From: Saccharothrix sp. ALI-22-I
GTDB lineage: Bacteria > Actinomycetota > Actinomycetes > Mycobacteriales > Pseudonocardiaceae
Direction of reading: 5' to 3'
NCBI RefSeq assembly: GCF_001984175.1
Contig: NZ_MTQP01000057.1
Span: 1 to 64,000, forward strand
DNA: 64,000 nt
Positions 27,452 through 36,914 of the stretch are shown piece after piece. Numbering within the stretch: position 1 is the stretch's first letter; each line of letters opens with the position of its first letter. The notes under the pieces were generated by a model, which saw only the letters and a list, made by a program, of their open reading frames with translations, had not been told where the DNA came from and ran no database searches. The position numbers and the translations under genes are program-made.

Positions 27452-27636
27452 CGCATACCCCAACCTCTGGACAGCCTGTGCAAAGATGCTCACCGAAGGT
27501 AGTGGATCAGCCTTCAAGTGTCGGTCGACCGGGGTCTTGCCCAACCACTTGCACCACTCAGAGTGGTTCCGCAGCCCTCCGTCGCTCGTGCATCCTGCCC
27601 CCGCAAAGTCGCCACTCCAACCAGGAGATGCCCCCC
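27452..27636. promoter_or_regulatory. Divergent pobA / binding-protein control region
   Basis: 185 bp between divergent starts. It holds the palindrome ACCACT CAG AGTGGT (27553-27567), with an extra half-site AACCACTT at 27544-27551, a plausible operator. No convincing -35/-10 pair could be assigned to either gene. Confidence 0.45.
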
Positions 27637-28659
27637 ATGACGCGAAGAGTCGGCCTCTCGGCTCGAAGGATCTTCGGCGCAGTGTCCGCAGTCGCGATGC
27701 TCGCCGTGGTCTCCGGCTGCGGTCTTCTCGGTGGTTCCACGGCCGAGACCACCACGGCCGCCGCACCGGGCAAGGTCGAAAAGGCCAAGATCACCCTGGG
27801 CCTGCTCCCCATCCTCGACGTCGCGTCGGTCCACGTCGCGATCAAGAAGGGTTACTTCCAGGAGGAGGGTCTGGAGGTCGAGCCCAAGATCATCCAGGGT
27901 GGCGCCGCGGCCATCCCGGGTCTGATCGAGGGCAGCCTCGACATCACCTTCGGCAACTGGGTCTCGTTCATCACCGCGGAGTCCAAGCAGGCGGCCAAGG
28001 CCGTCGACGGGCTCAAGCTGATCAACGACGGCTACCAGGCCAAGCCGGAGATGTTCCTGATCCTCGCCAAGGCGGACTCCTCGATCAAGTCGCCGAAGGA
28101 CTTGGAGGGCAAGACCATCGCCATCAACACCTTCAAGAACATCGCCGAGCTGACCGCGAAGGCCACGTTGCAAGCCAACGACGTGGACCCCGCCAAGGTG
28201 ACGTTCAAGGAGTTCCCGTTCCCGGACATGGAAGCCGCGGTCCAGAACGGCACGGTGGACGCCGCCTTCATGGTGGAGCCGTTCATCAGCAAGGCGCAGC
28301 GGGTCAGTGGCCAGATCACCGTGCTCGACGCGGCGTCCGGCCCGACCGCCGCCATCCCGATCGCGGGCTACGGCACGACCGGCAAGTTCGTGAAGGAGAA
28401 CCCGAACACCGTCGCCGCCTTCCAGCGCGCGATGGCCAAGGGTCAGCGTGACGCGGCCGACCGCCCCTTCGTCGAGCCCCTGCTGGTGGAATACGCCAAG
28501 GTGGACAAGGAAACCGCCAGCCTGGTGCACTTCGGCGAGTTCCCGACGACCCTGGACGCCACCCGCCTGCAGCGGGTCGCGACGCTGATGCGAACCTACG
28601 GGTTGCTGGAGAACGACTTCGACGTCAAGCCGATGTTGGTCAACGCGTCAGGTAGCTGA
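27637..28659 (+). CDS. ABC transporter substrate-binding lipoprotein (NMT1/SsuA type)
   Basis: 340 aa. Lipoprotein signal: basic start MTRRVGLSARR, hydrophobic core and lipobox VVSGC near residue 27. The mature part has the NMT1/THI5-SsuA/TauA pattern: ITLGLLPILDVASVHVAIKK, GYFQEEGLEVEPKII, DITFGNWVSF, KDLEGKTIAINTFKN and VDAAFMVEPF. It should deliver substrate to the two permeases and ATPase encoded 4 kb upstream, although pobA lies between on the other strand. ATG 27637 is chosen (AGGAG 9 nt upstream); ATG 27628 directly abuts the ribosome site. Confidence 0.9.
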   Translation: MTRRVGLSARRIFGAVSAVAMLAVVSGCGLLGGSTAETTTAAAPGKVEKAKITLGLLPILDVASVHVAIKKGYFQEEGLEVEPKIIQGGAAAIPGLIEGSLDITFGNWVSFITAESKQAAKAVDGLKLINDGYQAKPEMFLILAKADSSIKSPKDLEGKTIAINTFKNIAELTAKATLQANDVDPAKVTFKEFPFPDMEAAVQNGTVDAAFMVEPFISKAQRVSGQITVLDAASGPTAAIPIAGYGTTGKFVKENPNTVAAFQRAMAKGQRDAADRPFVEPLLVEYAKVDKETASLVHFGEFPTTLDATRLQRVATLMRTYGLLENDFDVKPMLVNASGS

Positions 28660-28660
28660 T

Positions 28661-28695
28661 CCGACGGGGAGCCCGGCTACGGGCTCCCCCTCGGA
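28661..28695 (+). terminator. Binding-protein gene terminator
   Basis: GGGGAGCCCG (28666-28675) pairs exactly with CGGGCTCCCC (28680-28689), loop GCTA, extended by CCGA/TCGG outside; 7 bp after the stop codon. Confidence 0.8.
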
Positions 28696-28906
28696 TGTTT
28701 CCCGTTCGGGTCGAGGGCATGAAAAAACCATGAACGCCGGTTAGCGATCGTTTAGCGCGTCCCGTAGTGATGTGCGCGACAATGGTTGATTTGCAAACTA
28801 CCGGCTACCTCGTCCGAACGGCGGTATGACTCGGCGGGATTTTCCACCAAGATCCACCGGGTTTGTAGGGATGTGTCGTTCCACCGGGCTGGGGAGTGTG
28901 CTGACG

Positions 28907-31900
28907 GTGCGCGGTCACGACGACCACGCCTCCGGGAGAGATCCGGAGCGGATTCAACTCGACGCGGGTGCCGCAGGAAGCGGTCCGCCCGATTCGGGAC
29001 CCAGCACAGGGGCCGTGCCCGCCGACCGGGGAGTCACCCGGTGGCGTCTGCGGAACTGGCGCCTGCGCAGCAAGCTGGCCGTGGTGCTCCTGGTACCCGC
29101 GCTGAGCACGCTGACGCTCGCCGGGCTGAGACTGAACACCCAGCTGGACGACGTGGAGTTGTTCGGCCAGGTCCAGCGGGAGCTCCAGCTGTCCGCCCAG
29201 GTGGCGGCGGTCGCCGACGCGCTCCAGCTGGAGCGCGACGCGGCGGTCTGGTACGTCGCGGGCGGTCGGGAGGAGAACAAGCCCGAGTTCGAGACGCGCG
29301 CCAGCAAGGTCGACGCCGAGGTGCGCCGGGTGCGTGACGTCGCCGCGTCCACGACCGGCATCGACGAGACCGTGCGCGACTCGTTCCAGCGCGCGTTGCA
29401 GTCGATCGACGGGCTCAGCGCGCTGCGCAACACGGTGACCACCACCAAGTACCCCGACATCTCGGTGCACAGCGCCTACGGTCAGATCCTGGCCACGCTC
29501 GCCCAGGTGCACCGCGCCACCGTGAGCAGCCTGAGCGACGAGACGATCACCCCGCTGTCCGGCGCCAACCTCGCGCTCTACGCCGCGAAGGAGCAGCTGT
29601 ACCAGCAGAACTCGATCCTGCTGTCCACGGCGAAGCGCGGCGAGTTCGCGCCCGGTCAGGTCAACGCGCTGCTCGCGGCCCAGTCCCGATTGGACGCCGC
29701 GCTCACCGACTTCGCCTCCACCTCCGGCCAGGAGAACCGCCAGCTGTTGTCGGACACCGTGTCCGGCGCCTCGGTGGACGGCCGCAACTTCCTGGTGCAG
29801 CTGGCTTTGGTGCAGCAGGCCGACAGCGGCTCGGTGTCCATTTCCGACGCCGACGTCCTGCGCATGGGCGAGGAGACCGCGGCGCTGCTGCGGGCGGTGT
29901 CGCAGAACATCGAGGGACAGGCCGACCGTGCGGCGGGCCAACTCACCGAGGACGCCCGCGCGTCCGCGTGGCGTGACGCGGCACTGGTCGCCGCGGCGCT
30001 GGTGATCGCGTTCGCCCTCATGGCCTTCGTCGCCCGCTCGATGCTGACGCCGCTGCGCGTGCTGCGCCGCACCGCGTTGGACGTGGCCCGCAACCGGCTG
30101 CCGGACGCGATCAAGCGAATCCGGACCCACCGCGACCCGGCGCGTGCCGCGGAAGAGGCGCTGGTGCCGGTGCCCATCCACACGACCGAAGAGGTCGGCC
30201 AGGTGGCGCGGGCGTTCGACGCCGTGCAGCGCGAAGCCGTCCGCCTCGCGGTCGAGCAGGTGGCGCTGCGCGCGAACGTCAACGACATGTTCATCAACCT
30301 GTCCCGGCGCTCGCAGGCGCTGGTCGAGCGGCAGATCACCGTCATCGACCGGCTGGAGCAGGACGAGCAGGACCCCGACCAGCTGGCCAGCCTGTTCGAG
30401 CTGGACCACCTGGCCACCCAGATGCGCCGCAACAGCGAGAACCTGCTGGTGCTCTCCGGCACCACGGTCAACCGCCGGGTGACCCGGCCGGTGCCGATCT
30501 CCGAGGTGCTGGGCGCCGCGGTCTCCGAGGTGGAGAAGTACGCCCGCATCCAGATCGCGCCCGCGCCGGAGCTCAAGGTCCAGGGCCGCGTGGTCAACGA
30601 CCTCGCGCACCTCATCGCCGAGCTGCTGGACAACGCGACCGCGTTCTCCAAGCCCACCACCAAGGTGACCGTGCGGGCCATCGAGACCCGGCGCGGCGAG
30701 GTGTCCATCCGCATCCACGACCGCGGTGTCGGCATGCAGGAGCAGGACGTCATCGACGCCAACACCAAGCTCGCCGACCCGCCCGAGGTCGACGTGTCGG
30801 TGGCCCGCGAGATGGGTCTGTACGTGGTCGGCCAGCTGGCCAAGCGGCACGAGATCCGGGTCACGTTGAGCAACAACGATGACATAGAGGGTGGGGTTAC
30901 GGCTCAGGTCGTGCTGCCCGTCGGACTGCTGCACCGCGGTCCCGAGCCGCTCGCGGCCCGTCCGGTGCAGGCCGCGTTGCCGCAGCGCCAGGCCAACCCG
31001 CAGCTGGAGGAGAGCGGTGTCGGCGTGCTGGCCGGCGTGCCCAAGTGGACGCCGGAGATCGCGCCCGGCGGCTACGCGCCGCTGGAACTGACGCCCGCGC
31101 CGTTCCCTCAGGTGGTGCAGACGCACGAGGCCGAGCCGGGTGGCTACTTCGAGATCGAGCAGACCCCGGCGGCCGACCTGTTCACCGCCACGGTCACCGA
31201 GACCGTGCCGCCGAGCGGTGACGAGGTGCCGGACTACTCGTACCCGCCGTCCGCCGCGCAGCCGGAGCCGGTTGTGGTGGTGGAGGACGACGACGCCGCC
31301 TCCACCCAGCGGCTGCCGATCTACGAGGACGTGCTGTCCCGCTGGTTCCAGGGCGGTGAGGCCGAGGCCGCCGTGCACGGCGACCTGGGTGGCAACCAGC
31401 AGGCGCTCGTCGCGCCGCCGGAGACCGCTTCGGAGAAGACGATGTTCGCCGACCGTGCCGAGCTGATGGGCACGGACAACTTTGGTGGCACGGACAACGC
31501 CGGTAGCAGGGACCATGTCGGTGGTACCAACGGTCACGAGCGCACGGAGTCGGAGCAGACGGTCTACACCAACAGCTCCGACCTGATCACGCCGCCGTCG
31601 GCACCGGCACCGGCCAAGCCGACGCCGCCCGCGCCGCGCGGCTCCACCCCGGCGGGTCTGCCCAAGCGTGAGCCCGCGCCGTCCGCGATCCCCTCCTCCG
31701 GTGCGACGTCGCCGGGCTGGGGTGCGGACGACAGCTGGTCGGCGGCCAGCAACGCGCTCAAGGCGCCGGTGGACGACACCACGACCGCGGGTCTGCCCAA
31801 GCGCGTTCCCAAGGCGCGCCTGATGCCCGGCTCGCTCACCGCGCCCGCGTCGTCGCGCGGTTCGGCGCCGGCGGCTGCTCAGGGCCAGGGCCAGGCTTCC

Positions 31901-32113
31901 GCGAACGGCACGGCGTCGTCCGGTATCGCCACCGCCACACCTCCGCGCCGGTCGGCCGACCGGCTGCGCCAGCGTTTCGCCACCTACCAGCGTGGCGTGG
32001 AGCTCGGCCGCAAGTCCGGCGACGACGCCGGAATGCCGTGGGAAGGCCCGCAGTTCGGTACTGAAGACAACGCCGCCGCCAGGGGCGGCAATCAGACCAA
32101 GGAGCAGAAGTGA
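28907..32113 (+). CDS. Nitrate-sensing-domain sensor kinase (conservon CvnA type)
   Basis: 1068 aa from GTG 28907 (GGGGAG 10 nt upstream; ATG 28871 and ATG 28826 are in-frame alternatives). A cytoplasmic start is followed by TM1 ([19 protein letters not shown]), a long external helical NIT (nitrate/nitrite-sensing) domain, TM2 ([18 protein letters not shown]), HAMP, and an ATPase domain with [13 protein letters not shown] (N-box) and [13 protein letters not shown] (G1). There is no phosphoacceptor H-box of a classical kinase; the segment before the ATPase domain reads [15 protein letters not shown]. The final ~330 residues are disordered and Pro-rich with GLPKRxP repeats and a last helical [21 protein letters not shown]. 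This is the CvnA architecture; roadblock and GTPase genes follow. Confidence 0.93.
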   Translation: MRGHDDHASGRDPERIQLDAGAAGSGPPDSGPSTGAVPADRGVTRWRLRNWRLRSKLAVVLLVPALSTLTLAGLRLNTQLDDVELFGQVQRELQLSAQVAAVADALQLERDAAVWYVAGGREENKPEFETRASKVDAEVRRVRDVAASTTGIDETVRDSFQRALQSIDGLSALRNTVTTTKYPDISVHSAYGQILATLAQVHRATVSSLSDETITPLSGANLALYAAKEQLYQQNSILLSTAKRGEFAPGQVNALLAAQSRLDAALTDFASTSGQENRQLLSDTVSGASVDGRNFLVQLALVQQADSGSVSISDADVLRMGEETAALLRAVSQNIEGQADRAAGQLTEDARASAWRDAALVAAALVIAFALMAFVARSMLTPLRVLRRTALDVARNRLPDAIKRIRTHRDPARAAEEALVPVPIHTTEEVGQVARAFDAVQREAVRLAVEQVALRANVNDMFINLSRRSQALVERQITVIDRLEQDEQDPDQLASLFELDHLATQMRRNSENLLVLSGTTVNRRVTRPVPISEVLGAAVSEVEKYARIQIAPAPELKVQGRVVNDLAHLIAELLDNATAFSKPTTKVTVRAIETRRGEVSIRIHDRGVGMQEQDVIDANTKLADPPEVDVSVAREMGLYVVGQLAKRHEIRVTLSNNDDIEGGVTAQVVLPVGLLHRGPEPLAARPVQAALPQRQANPQLEESGVGVLAGVPKWTPEIAPGGYAPLELTPAPFPQVVQTHEAEPGGYFEIEQTPAADLFTATVTETVPPSGDEVPDYSYPPSAAQPEPVVVVEDDDAASTQRLPIYEDVLSRWFQGGEAEAAVHGDLGGNQQALVAPPETASEKTMFADRAELMGTDNFGGTDNAGSRDHVGGTNGHERTESEQTVYTNSSDLITPPSAPAPAKPTPPAPRGSTPAGLPKREPAPSAIPSSGATSPGWGADDSWSAASNALKAPVDDTTTAGLPKRVPKARLMPGSLTAPASSRGSAPAAAQGQGQASANGTASSGIATATPPRRSADRLRQRFATYQRGVELGRKSGDDAGMPWEGPQFGTEDNAAARGGNQTKEQK

Positions 32114-32532
32114 CCACCGCAACCGAGGAACTCGACAACTTCAGTTGGCTGGTCGATGACTTCGTCGCCCGGGTCGCGGGCGTCGCGCACGCGATCGTGG
32201 TCTCCGCGGACGGCCTGTTGCTCGCGTCCTCGGAGCGGTTGCCGATCGACCGCGCCGAACAGCTCGCGGCGGTCGCGTCCGGTCTGGTCAGCCTGAACCT
32301 CGGCGCGGCGCGCTGCTTCGAGGCGGGCGACGTCAAGCAGACCGTGGTGGAGATGGAACGGGGCTACCTGTTCCTGATGTCGATCAGCGACGGCTCGTGC
32401 CTGGCGGTGCTGGCGGCGCCCAACTGCGATATCGGGCTCATCGGGTACGCGATGACGCGGCTGGTCGAGCGGGTCGGCGTCCAGCTCACCCCGGAGATCC
32501 GTTCGCAGCTGCACGTCGCCATGCGCGGCTGA
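32110..32532 (+). CDS. Roadblock/LC7 protein (conservon CvnB type)
   Basis: 140 aa. Fits the actinobacterial roadblock/LC7 family: [50 protein letters not shown] and [21 protein letters not shown]. These proteins act as GAP or scaffold for the small GTPase (MglB-like) in conservons. Its GTG start overlaps the kinase stop by 4 nt. The next gene starts 52 bp further on, where a DUF742 gene normally would be. Confidence 0.93.
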   Translation: MTTATEELDNFSWLVDDFVARVAGVAHAIVVSADGLLLASSERLPIDRAEQLAAVASGLVSLNLGAARCFEAGDVKQTVVEMERGYLFLMSISDGSCLAVLAAPNCDIGLIGYAMTRLVERVGVQLTPEIRSQLHVAMRG

Positions 32533-32584
32533 GGTCCCACCACCACCCGGCGAGGGTCCTACTACTAAGGGAAAGCAGAGCAAC

Positions 32585-33181
32585 ATGAGCGGTGGCGCTC
32601 CCGGCCGGCCGGGGTCATCCGCGGCGAGCACGTCCGTCACGTCGACCAAGATCGTGGTCGCGGGCGGGTTCGGTGTCGGCAAGACGACGTTCGTCGGGTC
32701 GGTGTCGGAGATCGTGCCGCTGACCACCGAGGCGGTGATGACCGAGGCCAGCATCGGCGTGGACGACCTGTCGGCCACACCGAACAAGATGACCACCACG
32801 GTGGCCATGGACTTCGGCCGGGTCTCACTGGACAGCGACCTGATCCTGTACCTGTTCGGCACACCCGGCCAGCACCGCTTCTGGTTCATGTGGGACGACC
32901 TGGTGAAGGGCGCGATCGGCGCGGTCGTGCTGGTCGACACCCGGCGACTCTCGGACGCGTTCGCCTCGATCGACTTCTTCGAGGACCGCGAGCTGCCGTA
33001 CGTGGTGGGCGTGAACTGCTTCGACGGACTGCTGCACCACCGCATCGAGGACATCCGGGAGGCGCTGACGATCGACGAGTCGGTGCCGATCGTGCCCTGC
33101 GACGCGCGTAACCGGCAGTCCACCAAGCAGACGCTGATCACGTTGGTGCAGCACGCGATGATGCAGCCGACGTTCGCCTGA
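32585..33181 (+). CDS. Small GTP-binding protein (conservon CvnD type)
   Basis: 198 aa MglA-like GTPase. P-loop VVAGGFGVGKTTFVGSVSEI (~residues 22-41), switch region TEASIGVDDL, and the G3 motif ILYLFGTPGQHRFWFMWDDL with GTPGQ in place of DTAGQ, all typical of conservon GTPases. The G4 base-recognition motif is replaced by GVNCFDGLL. ATG start with AGGGAAAG upstream. It ends the operon; a GC-rich hairpin follows. Expected partners are the kinase and roadblock protein just upstream. Confidence 0.93.
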   Translation: MSGGAPGRPGSSAASTSVTSTKIVVAGGFGVGKTTFVGSVSEIVPLTTEAVMTEASIGVDDLSATPNKMTTTVAMDFGRVSLDSDLILYLFGTPGQHRFWFMWDDLVKGAIGAVVLVDTRRLSDAFASIDFFEDRELPYVVGVNCFDGLLHHRIEDIREALTIDESVPIVPCDARNRQSTKQTLITLVQHAMMQPTFA

Positions 33182-33200
33182 GGCGGTTTGCGCGGTCGAG

Positions 33201-33230
33201 GGGCCGCGGCCGGAAATTCGGTCGCGGCCC
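33201..33230 (+). terminator. Conservon operon terminator
   Basis: GGGCCGCGGCCG (33201-33212) pairs with CGGTCGCGGCCC (33219-33230), one G-U pair, 6-nt AT loop, followed by CTTT. Confidence 0.75.
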
Positions 33231-33258
33231 CTTTGGCGTGTAGGCCAGACTCGGGCGG

Positions 33259-34011
33259 ATGTCCGATGCCTACGAAGACGAAGATCTGGCCGCCTACTAC
33301 GACGTGATCAACCATCAGCGGGCGGATACCGACTTCTACCTGGAGCTGGTGCTGGCCGCCGATGCGGTGCTCGACGTCGGCTGCGGCACGGGCGTGTTGC
33401 TCAAAGAGGCACGCGCTGCCGGGCACTCCGGCCGGCTGGTGGGGTTGGACCCGGCTGAGGGGATGCTGGTCCAGGCACGTCGCGGTGACGGCGTGGACTG
33501 GGTGCGCGGTGATCTCGGCACGGTCGCGTTCGACGGCGAGTTCGACCTGGTCGTGATGACGGGGCACGTGTTCCAGGTCTTCCTCACCGATGACGAGGTG
33601 CGGGCGCAGTTCGCCGCCGTGCGTCGGGCGCTCAAGGCGGGTGGGCGATTCGCGTTCGAGACCCGGAACCCGGCGGTGAAGGCGTGGGAGAGGTGGATGC
33701 CCGAGTACGGGACGGACATCGTCGGTCCCGAGGGTGAGCGGGTGCGGGTGGAGCACTTCGTGGAGAGCGTGGAGAACGGGCTGGTGCGGATGAGCGAGAC
33801 GTACAGCAGCCCGGACTGGCCGGAACCCCGTGTCGATCGGGGGACGTTGCGGTTCATGGAGGTGCGCGAACTCGACGCGTTGTTGGGCGAGACCGGGTTC
33901 GAGGTGGCCGAGCGCTATGGCTTGTGGGACCGCAGCGCGCTTACCGACACCAGTCGCGAGATCATCACGATCGCACGACCAGGTCCGCACCCGGCAGCTC
34001 GTCGTCGCTGA
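33259..34011 (+). CDS. Class I SAM-dependent methyltransferase
   Basis: 250 aa. SAM-binding motif I VLDVGCGTGVLLKEA (~residues 37-51), motif II LVGLDPAEGMLVQAR, motif III FDLVVMTGHVFQVF and LKAGGRFAFETRNP. The pattern matches small-molecule methyltransferases of the Methyltransf_25/11 group; the substrate is unknown. ATG 33259 chosen (MSDAYEDEDLAAYYD). The gene ends 47 bp inside the 3' end of the convergent GGDEF gene. No pathway context. Confidence 0.85.
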   Translation: MSDAYEDEDLAAYYDVINHQRADTDFYLELVLAADAVLDVGCGTGVLLKEARAAGHSGRLVGLDPAEGMLVQARRGDGVDWVRGDLGTVAFDGEFDLVVMTGHVFQVFLTDDEVRAQFAAVRRALKAGGRFAFETRNPAVKAWERWMPEYGTDIVGPEGERVRVEHFVESVENGLVRMSETYSSPDWPEPRVDRGTLRFMEVRELDALLGETGFEVAERYGLWDRSALTDTSREIITIARPGPHPAARRR

Positions 34012-35512
34012 TCACCAGCACGCCGGTTGCTTGCAGCAACGGTAGAATCGCGGCCAACGCCTTGCGCGCCAATGGTTCCGTCGGTGGTTTCGCCGGTTCT
34101 ACGCCGTGCAGCACGTGACGCTCCACAACGGACAGTTCCGGTAGGGCGAACGTGATGCCGTGCAGCAGGCGGCGGACTCCCATGTCGGCCAACGTGGCGA
34201 GGTTGTCCTCCAGCGCGTCCAGGTCCCCGGCCAGGGTTCGCGCGGCCAGGCTGAGCCACAGCCACTGCGGCGGCAGCTCCGCGGTGCGCAACGCCTCCGC
34301 GACCTGCGCGGTCAGGTCCGGGTCGCGTGACTGGTCCGCGGACAGCCGCACCAGCACCGGCAGCTGTTCGGTGGCCGCGAACGCGCACGCCTCCTCCAGC
34401 ACCCAGTCGGCCAGCTGACCGCTCAGGCCGAGGTCGTCGGCGAACCGCAGGCAGTCTTCGTGGGACACCGGGCCGGTCTCCGCCTCGTGCCACCGCAGCC
34501 GGACCGCCGACGCGACCTGCTCGCCGTCCTGTTCCACGGGCAGGTAGTCCAGCGCGATCTCGCCGTTCTGCAACGCGCCCGGCATCGTTGCGATCAGCGA
34601 CAACCGGCTGCGGTCGCGGGCGTCCTGGCCGGCGTCGTAGATGCCCCACTGGCCCTTGCCGCCGCTCTCCGCGCGGCGCAGCGTGCTGTGCGCCTGGCGC
34701 AGCAACGCCATCGCGTCCGACCCGCGCGCCGACGTGCGGACGAAACCCATGCCCGCCGACACGCCCACGCCGTGCCCGGCCAGGAGCACCGGCTCGGTGA
34801 GCGCGGCCTCGATCGCCTTGGCCAGCGCGGAGATCCCCGGTGTGGTGGGGGAATCCTCGATCAGGACGACGAATTCGTCACCGCCGATGCGCGCGACCGT
34901 GGCGTTCTCGTCGGCCACCACGGCGGTCAGCCGCTGCGCCACCACCTTCAGCAGCTCGTCGCCGGACTCGTAGCCCAGGCCGTCGTTGACGATCGCGACG
35001 CTGTCCACGTCCAGGTAGCACAACGTGATCGAGCCCGGGCGGCTCAACACCTGCTCCAGCTTCGGCAGGAAGCTCTGCCGGTTCGGCAGGCCGGTCAGCA
35101 CGTCGTGCAGGGCCTGGTGGCGCAGGTAGTCGCGCAGGACGCGCTGCTCGGTGGTGTCCTCGACCACGGCGACGTGCCACTGGGGCTGCCCGTCCAGGCC
35201 GCGTACGACGGACTGCGTGACGGTGGTCCACACCGGATCACCGTCGGCGTTGGCGAACTGCCGTTGCACGCGGCCGGGCTCGGTGGAGAACAACGTGGTC
35301 AGATCGGCGGCGGGCAGCATCGCTGTGACGGCCGGGTTGGCCCCCGCCAGTGCGCCGTTCACGTCGAAGACCGCGATTCCCGCGCGGGAATCGAGGAAGA
35401 CCTGTTGGAACAGGGCCGGCAGTGCGGTTGTCCACGTTTCGTCGTCCGGGCGTGCGTCAGCGGCCGTAGAAGCGCTTCCATCGGCTGGGGTGGTGCGGCC
35501 GGGCTCGGTCAT
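33965..35512 (-). CDS. PAS-GGDEF diguanylate cyclase with degenerate EAL
   Basis: 515 aa cytosolic protein. An N-terminal PAS domain (RAGIAVFDVNGALAGANPAV, then VAVVEDTTEQRVLRDYLRHQ) leads into HDVLTGLPNRQSFLPKLE and an intact active site RIGGDEFVVLIE at ~residue 207, so it should make cyclic di-GMP. The C-terminal part keeps the EAL fold layout (IALDYLPVEQDGEQVASAVRLRW) but lacks EAL, the metal-binding Asn/Asp set and DDFG, so it should not hydrolyse cyclic di-GMP. No I-site RxxD is seen before GGDEF in the usual position. ATG 35512 chosen; TTG 35584 is a longer alternative. Confidence 0.88.
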   Translation of the reverse strand: MTEPGRTTPADGSASTAADARPDDETWTTALPALFQQVFLDSRAGIAVFDVNGALAGANPAVTAMLPAADLTTLFSTEPGRVQRQFANADGDPVWTTVTQSVVRGLDGQPQWHVAVVEDTTEQRVLRDYLRHQALHDVLTGLPNRQSFLPKLEQVLSRPGSITLCYLDVDSVAIVNDGLGYESGDELLKVVAQRLTAVVADENATVARIGGDEFVVLIEDSPTTPGISALAKAIEAALTEPVLLAGHGVGVSAGMGFVRTSARGSDAMALLRQAHSTLRRAESGGKGQWGIYDAGQDARDRSRLSLIATMPGALQNGEIALDYLPVEQDGEQVASAVRLRWHEAETGPVSHEDCLRFADDLGLSGQLADWVLEEACAFAATEQLPVLVRLSADQSRDPDLTAQVAEALRTAELPPQWLWLSLAARTLAGDLDALEDNLATLADMGVRRLLHGITFALPELSVVERHVLHGVEPAKPPTEPLARKALAAILPLLQATGVLVISDDELPGADLVVRS

Positions 35513-35650
35513 GTGGTGGGTCCGGCAGTGGGGAGGGAAGATCGGGTCAGGCGCATCTTCCGGACCCATGGCCACTGCCGTCAAGGCTTGCGGCGACCAG
35601 AAGTCCCGCCGCAGCGCTGAACGGCCGCGAAACGGCGGCGACGGGGGCTG

Positions 35651-35704
35651 TGGCGGGGGTGCGGCGGGGGTGCGGCAGGTTGCGGCAGGGTTGCGGCAGG
35701 GTCA
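35651..35704 (+). repeat. 11-bp tandem repeat at a stop codon
   Basis: Read on the plus strand, units TGCGGCGGGGG, TGCGGCAGG, TTGCGGCAGGG, TTGCGGCAGGG run directly into TCA (35702-35704), the stop codon of the minus-strand gene. Confidence 0.75.
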
Positions 35705-36166
35705 GACCGCGATCCAGTCGGTCACCACGGTTGTGCCGTCCACCTCGAACCGGAACCGCACCGGACCCGAGGGGGGTGCGCCGAGCAGGAACATGCCGAG
35801 TTCGTCCAGGTCCGTCTCCTCCGCCGGTCCGGTCGGGGTGATCAGGAGCACCCGGCCCGGCCGTGCGGGCAGCACCTGGCCGGCGATACCCGCTTCGGTC
35901 ACCTCCACCTGCACGGACACGCCCTCGGCGTCGAACACGAGCTGCCGCGCGGTCTGCGCCGCTCGCGCGCGGGCCGCCAGTTCCGTGTCCAGGACCGAGT
36001 CGTAGCTGGTCAACGCCATCAGTTCGGCGTCGACCGTGCGCCAGGTGAACGCGGCACGCGCGGCTTCGAGGATGTGCTCGGGCACGTTGTGTTCCTCGGC
36101 CAGCGCCTCCCGCAACTCCCGCAGCAGCACCTCATCGCTTTCCCACCCCGGATCGTCCCTCAACAC
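35702..36166 (-). CDS. Unknown protein translated with ECF sigma factor
   Basis: 154 aa, no membrane segment. The N-terminal half is helical and acidic (ESDEVLLRELREALAEEHNV, EHILEAARAAFTWRTVDAEL), the C-terminal half beta-rich (VSVQVEVTEAGIAGQVLP, GPVRFRFEVDGTTVVTDWIA). GTG 36166 has GGAGGAGG 8 nt upstream and lies 35 bp inside the sigma-factor gene, indicating tight coupling. Proteins encoded directly after such sigma factors are often regulators, so an anti-sigma or sensor role is possible but nothing in the sequence (no zinc HxxxCxxC, no transmembrane helix) proves it. Unrecognised family. Confidence 0.7.
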   Translation of the reverse strand: MLRDDPGWESDEVLLRELREALAEEHNVPEHILEAARAAFTWRTVDAELMALTSYDSVLDTELAARARAAQTARQLVFDAEGVSVQVEVTEAGIAGQVLPARPGRVLLITPTGPAEETDLDELGMFLLGAPPSGPVRFRFEVDGTTVVTDWIAV

Positions 36167-36764
36167 CGAGCACACCTCCTCCGCCAACCGGTCGCGGGTC
36201 GACCAGCCGCAGCACCGCGGGAGTTTTCCGCAACTTGTCCAGGCACCTGATCCGGGTGGGCCCGATGCTGCCCACCGGCATCGCCAACTGCTCGCTGACT
36301 GCCGCGTAACTGGGCGGCGGGTCGGCCATGAGTTTGGTCAACAACACCTGGCACTGTTGTGAGAGCGATCGGAAGCCCTCGCGCAGCGCCTGCCGCCGTT
36401 CGGCGGCCTCCATCTCCTCGTCCAGGTCCGCGACCGCGTCGTCCGGGCTCACCGGCTCGTCCGCGGACAGCGGGTCGAACGGTTGGGTGCGCTGCTGGAT
36501 ACGCAGCATCCGCAGGCACTCGTTGCGGGTCGTCGTGGCGATCCAGCCGGGCAGCGCGTCCGCCTCGCGGAGCTTGCCGACCTGCTCCACCAGCCGCAAC
36601 CACACCGTCTGGTTCACGTCCGCCGCGTCCGCGGGGCGCAACCGGTGCCGGTAGATCACCGCCAATACCAAGGGCGTGTAGCGCTCCACGATCTCGTTCC
36701 AGGCGCGCTGGTCGCCCTCCGCCGCCGCGGCCACCAGTGCGGCGATCGGGGATGCAGGGGTCAC
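36132..36764 (-). CDS. ECF-type RNA polymerase sigma factor
   Basis: 210 aa. Region 2: GDQRAWNEIVERYTPLVLAV, AADAADVNQTVWLRLVEQVG, PGWIATTTRNECLRMLR. Region 4: EGFRSLSQQCQVLLTKLMA, PSYAAVSEQLAMPVGSIGPTR-type recognition helix with RIRCLDKLRK. The ~25-residue C-terminal extension after region 4 is unconserved and overlaps the next gene. GTG start with GAGGAGGG. Part of a module with a 154-aa partner, a subtilase and a CHAT protease; it probably controls them or itself. Confidence 0.93.
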   Translation of the reverse strand: MTPASPIAALVAAAAEGDQRAWNEIVERYTPLVLAVIYRHRLRPADAADVNQTVWLRLVEQVGKLREADALPGWIATTTRNECLRMLRIQQRTQPFDPLSADEPVSPDDAVADLDEEMEAAERRQALREGFRSLSQQCQVLLTKLMADPPPSYAAVSEQLAMPVGSIGPTRIRCLDKLRKTPAVLRLVDPRPVGGGGVLGVEGRSGVGKR

Positions 36765-36914
36765 GTCCCCTCCTCTTGTCCAGGGGATGCTGCGCCTCCG
36801 CCCCGGTCTTCGCCGGCACGGACCCCAGCCGGGTCACGGACTTCGGATTCGTTGCTGCCACACACTACGGAGCGGCGACCCGGCCGGTAGATACACGCGG
36901 TGGGCAAGTACCGG

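Noticed and set aside
28805..32122. 1105-codon minus-strand open frame opposite the sensor kinase
   Set aside because: High GC keeps antisense frames open; the plus strand has recognisable NIT, HAMP and ATPase motifs and operon overlap.
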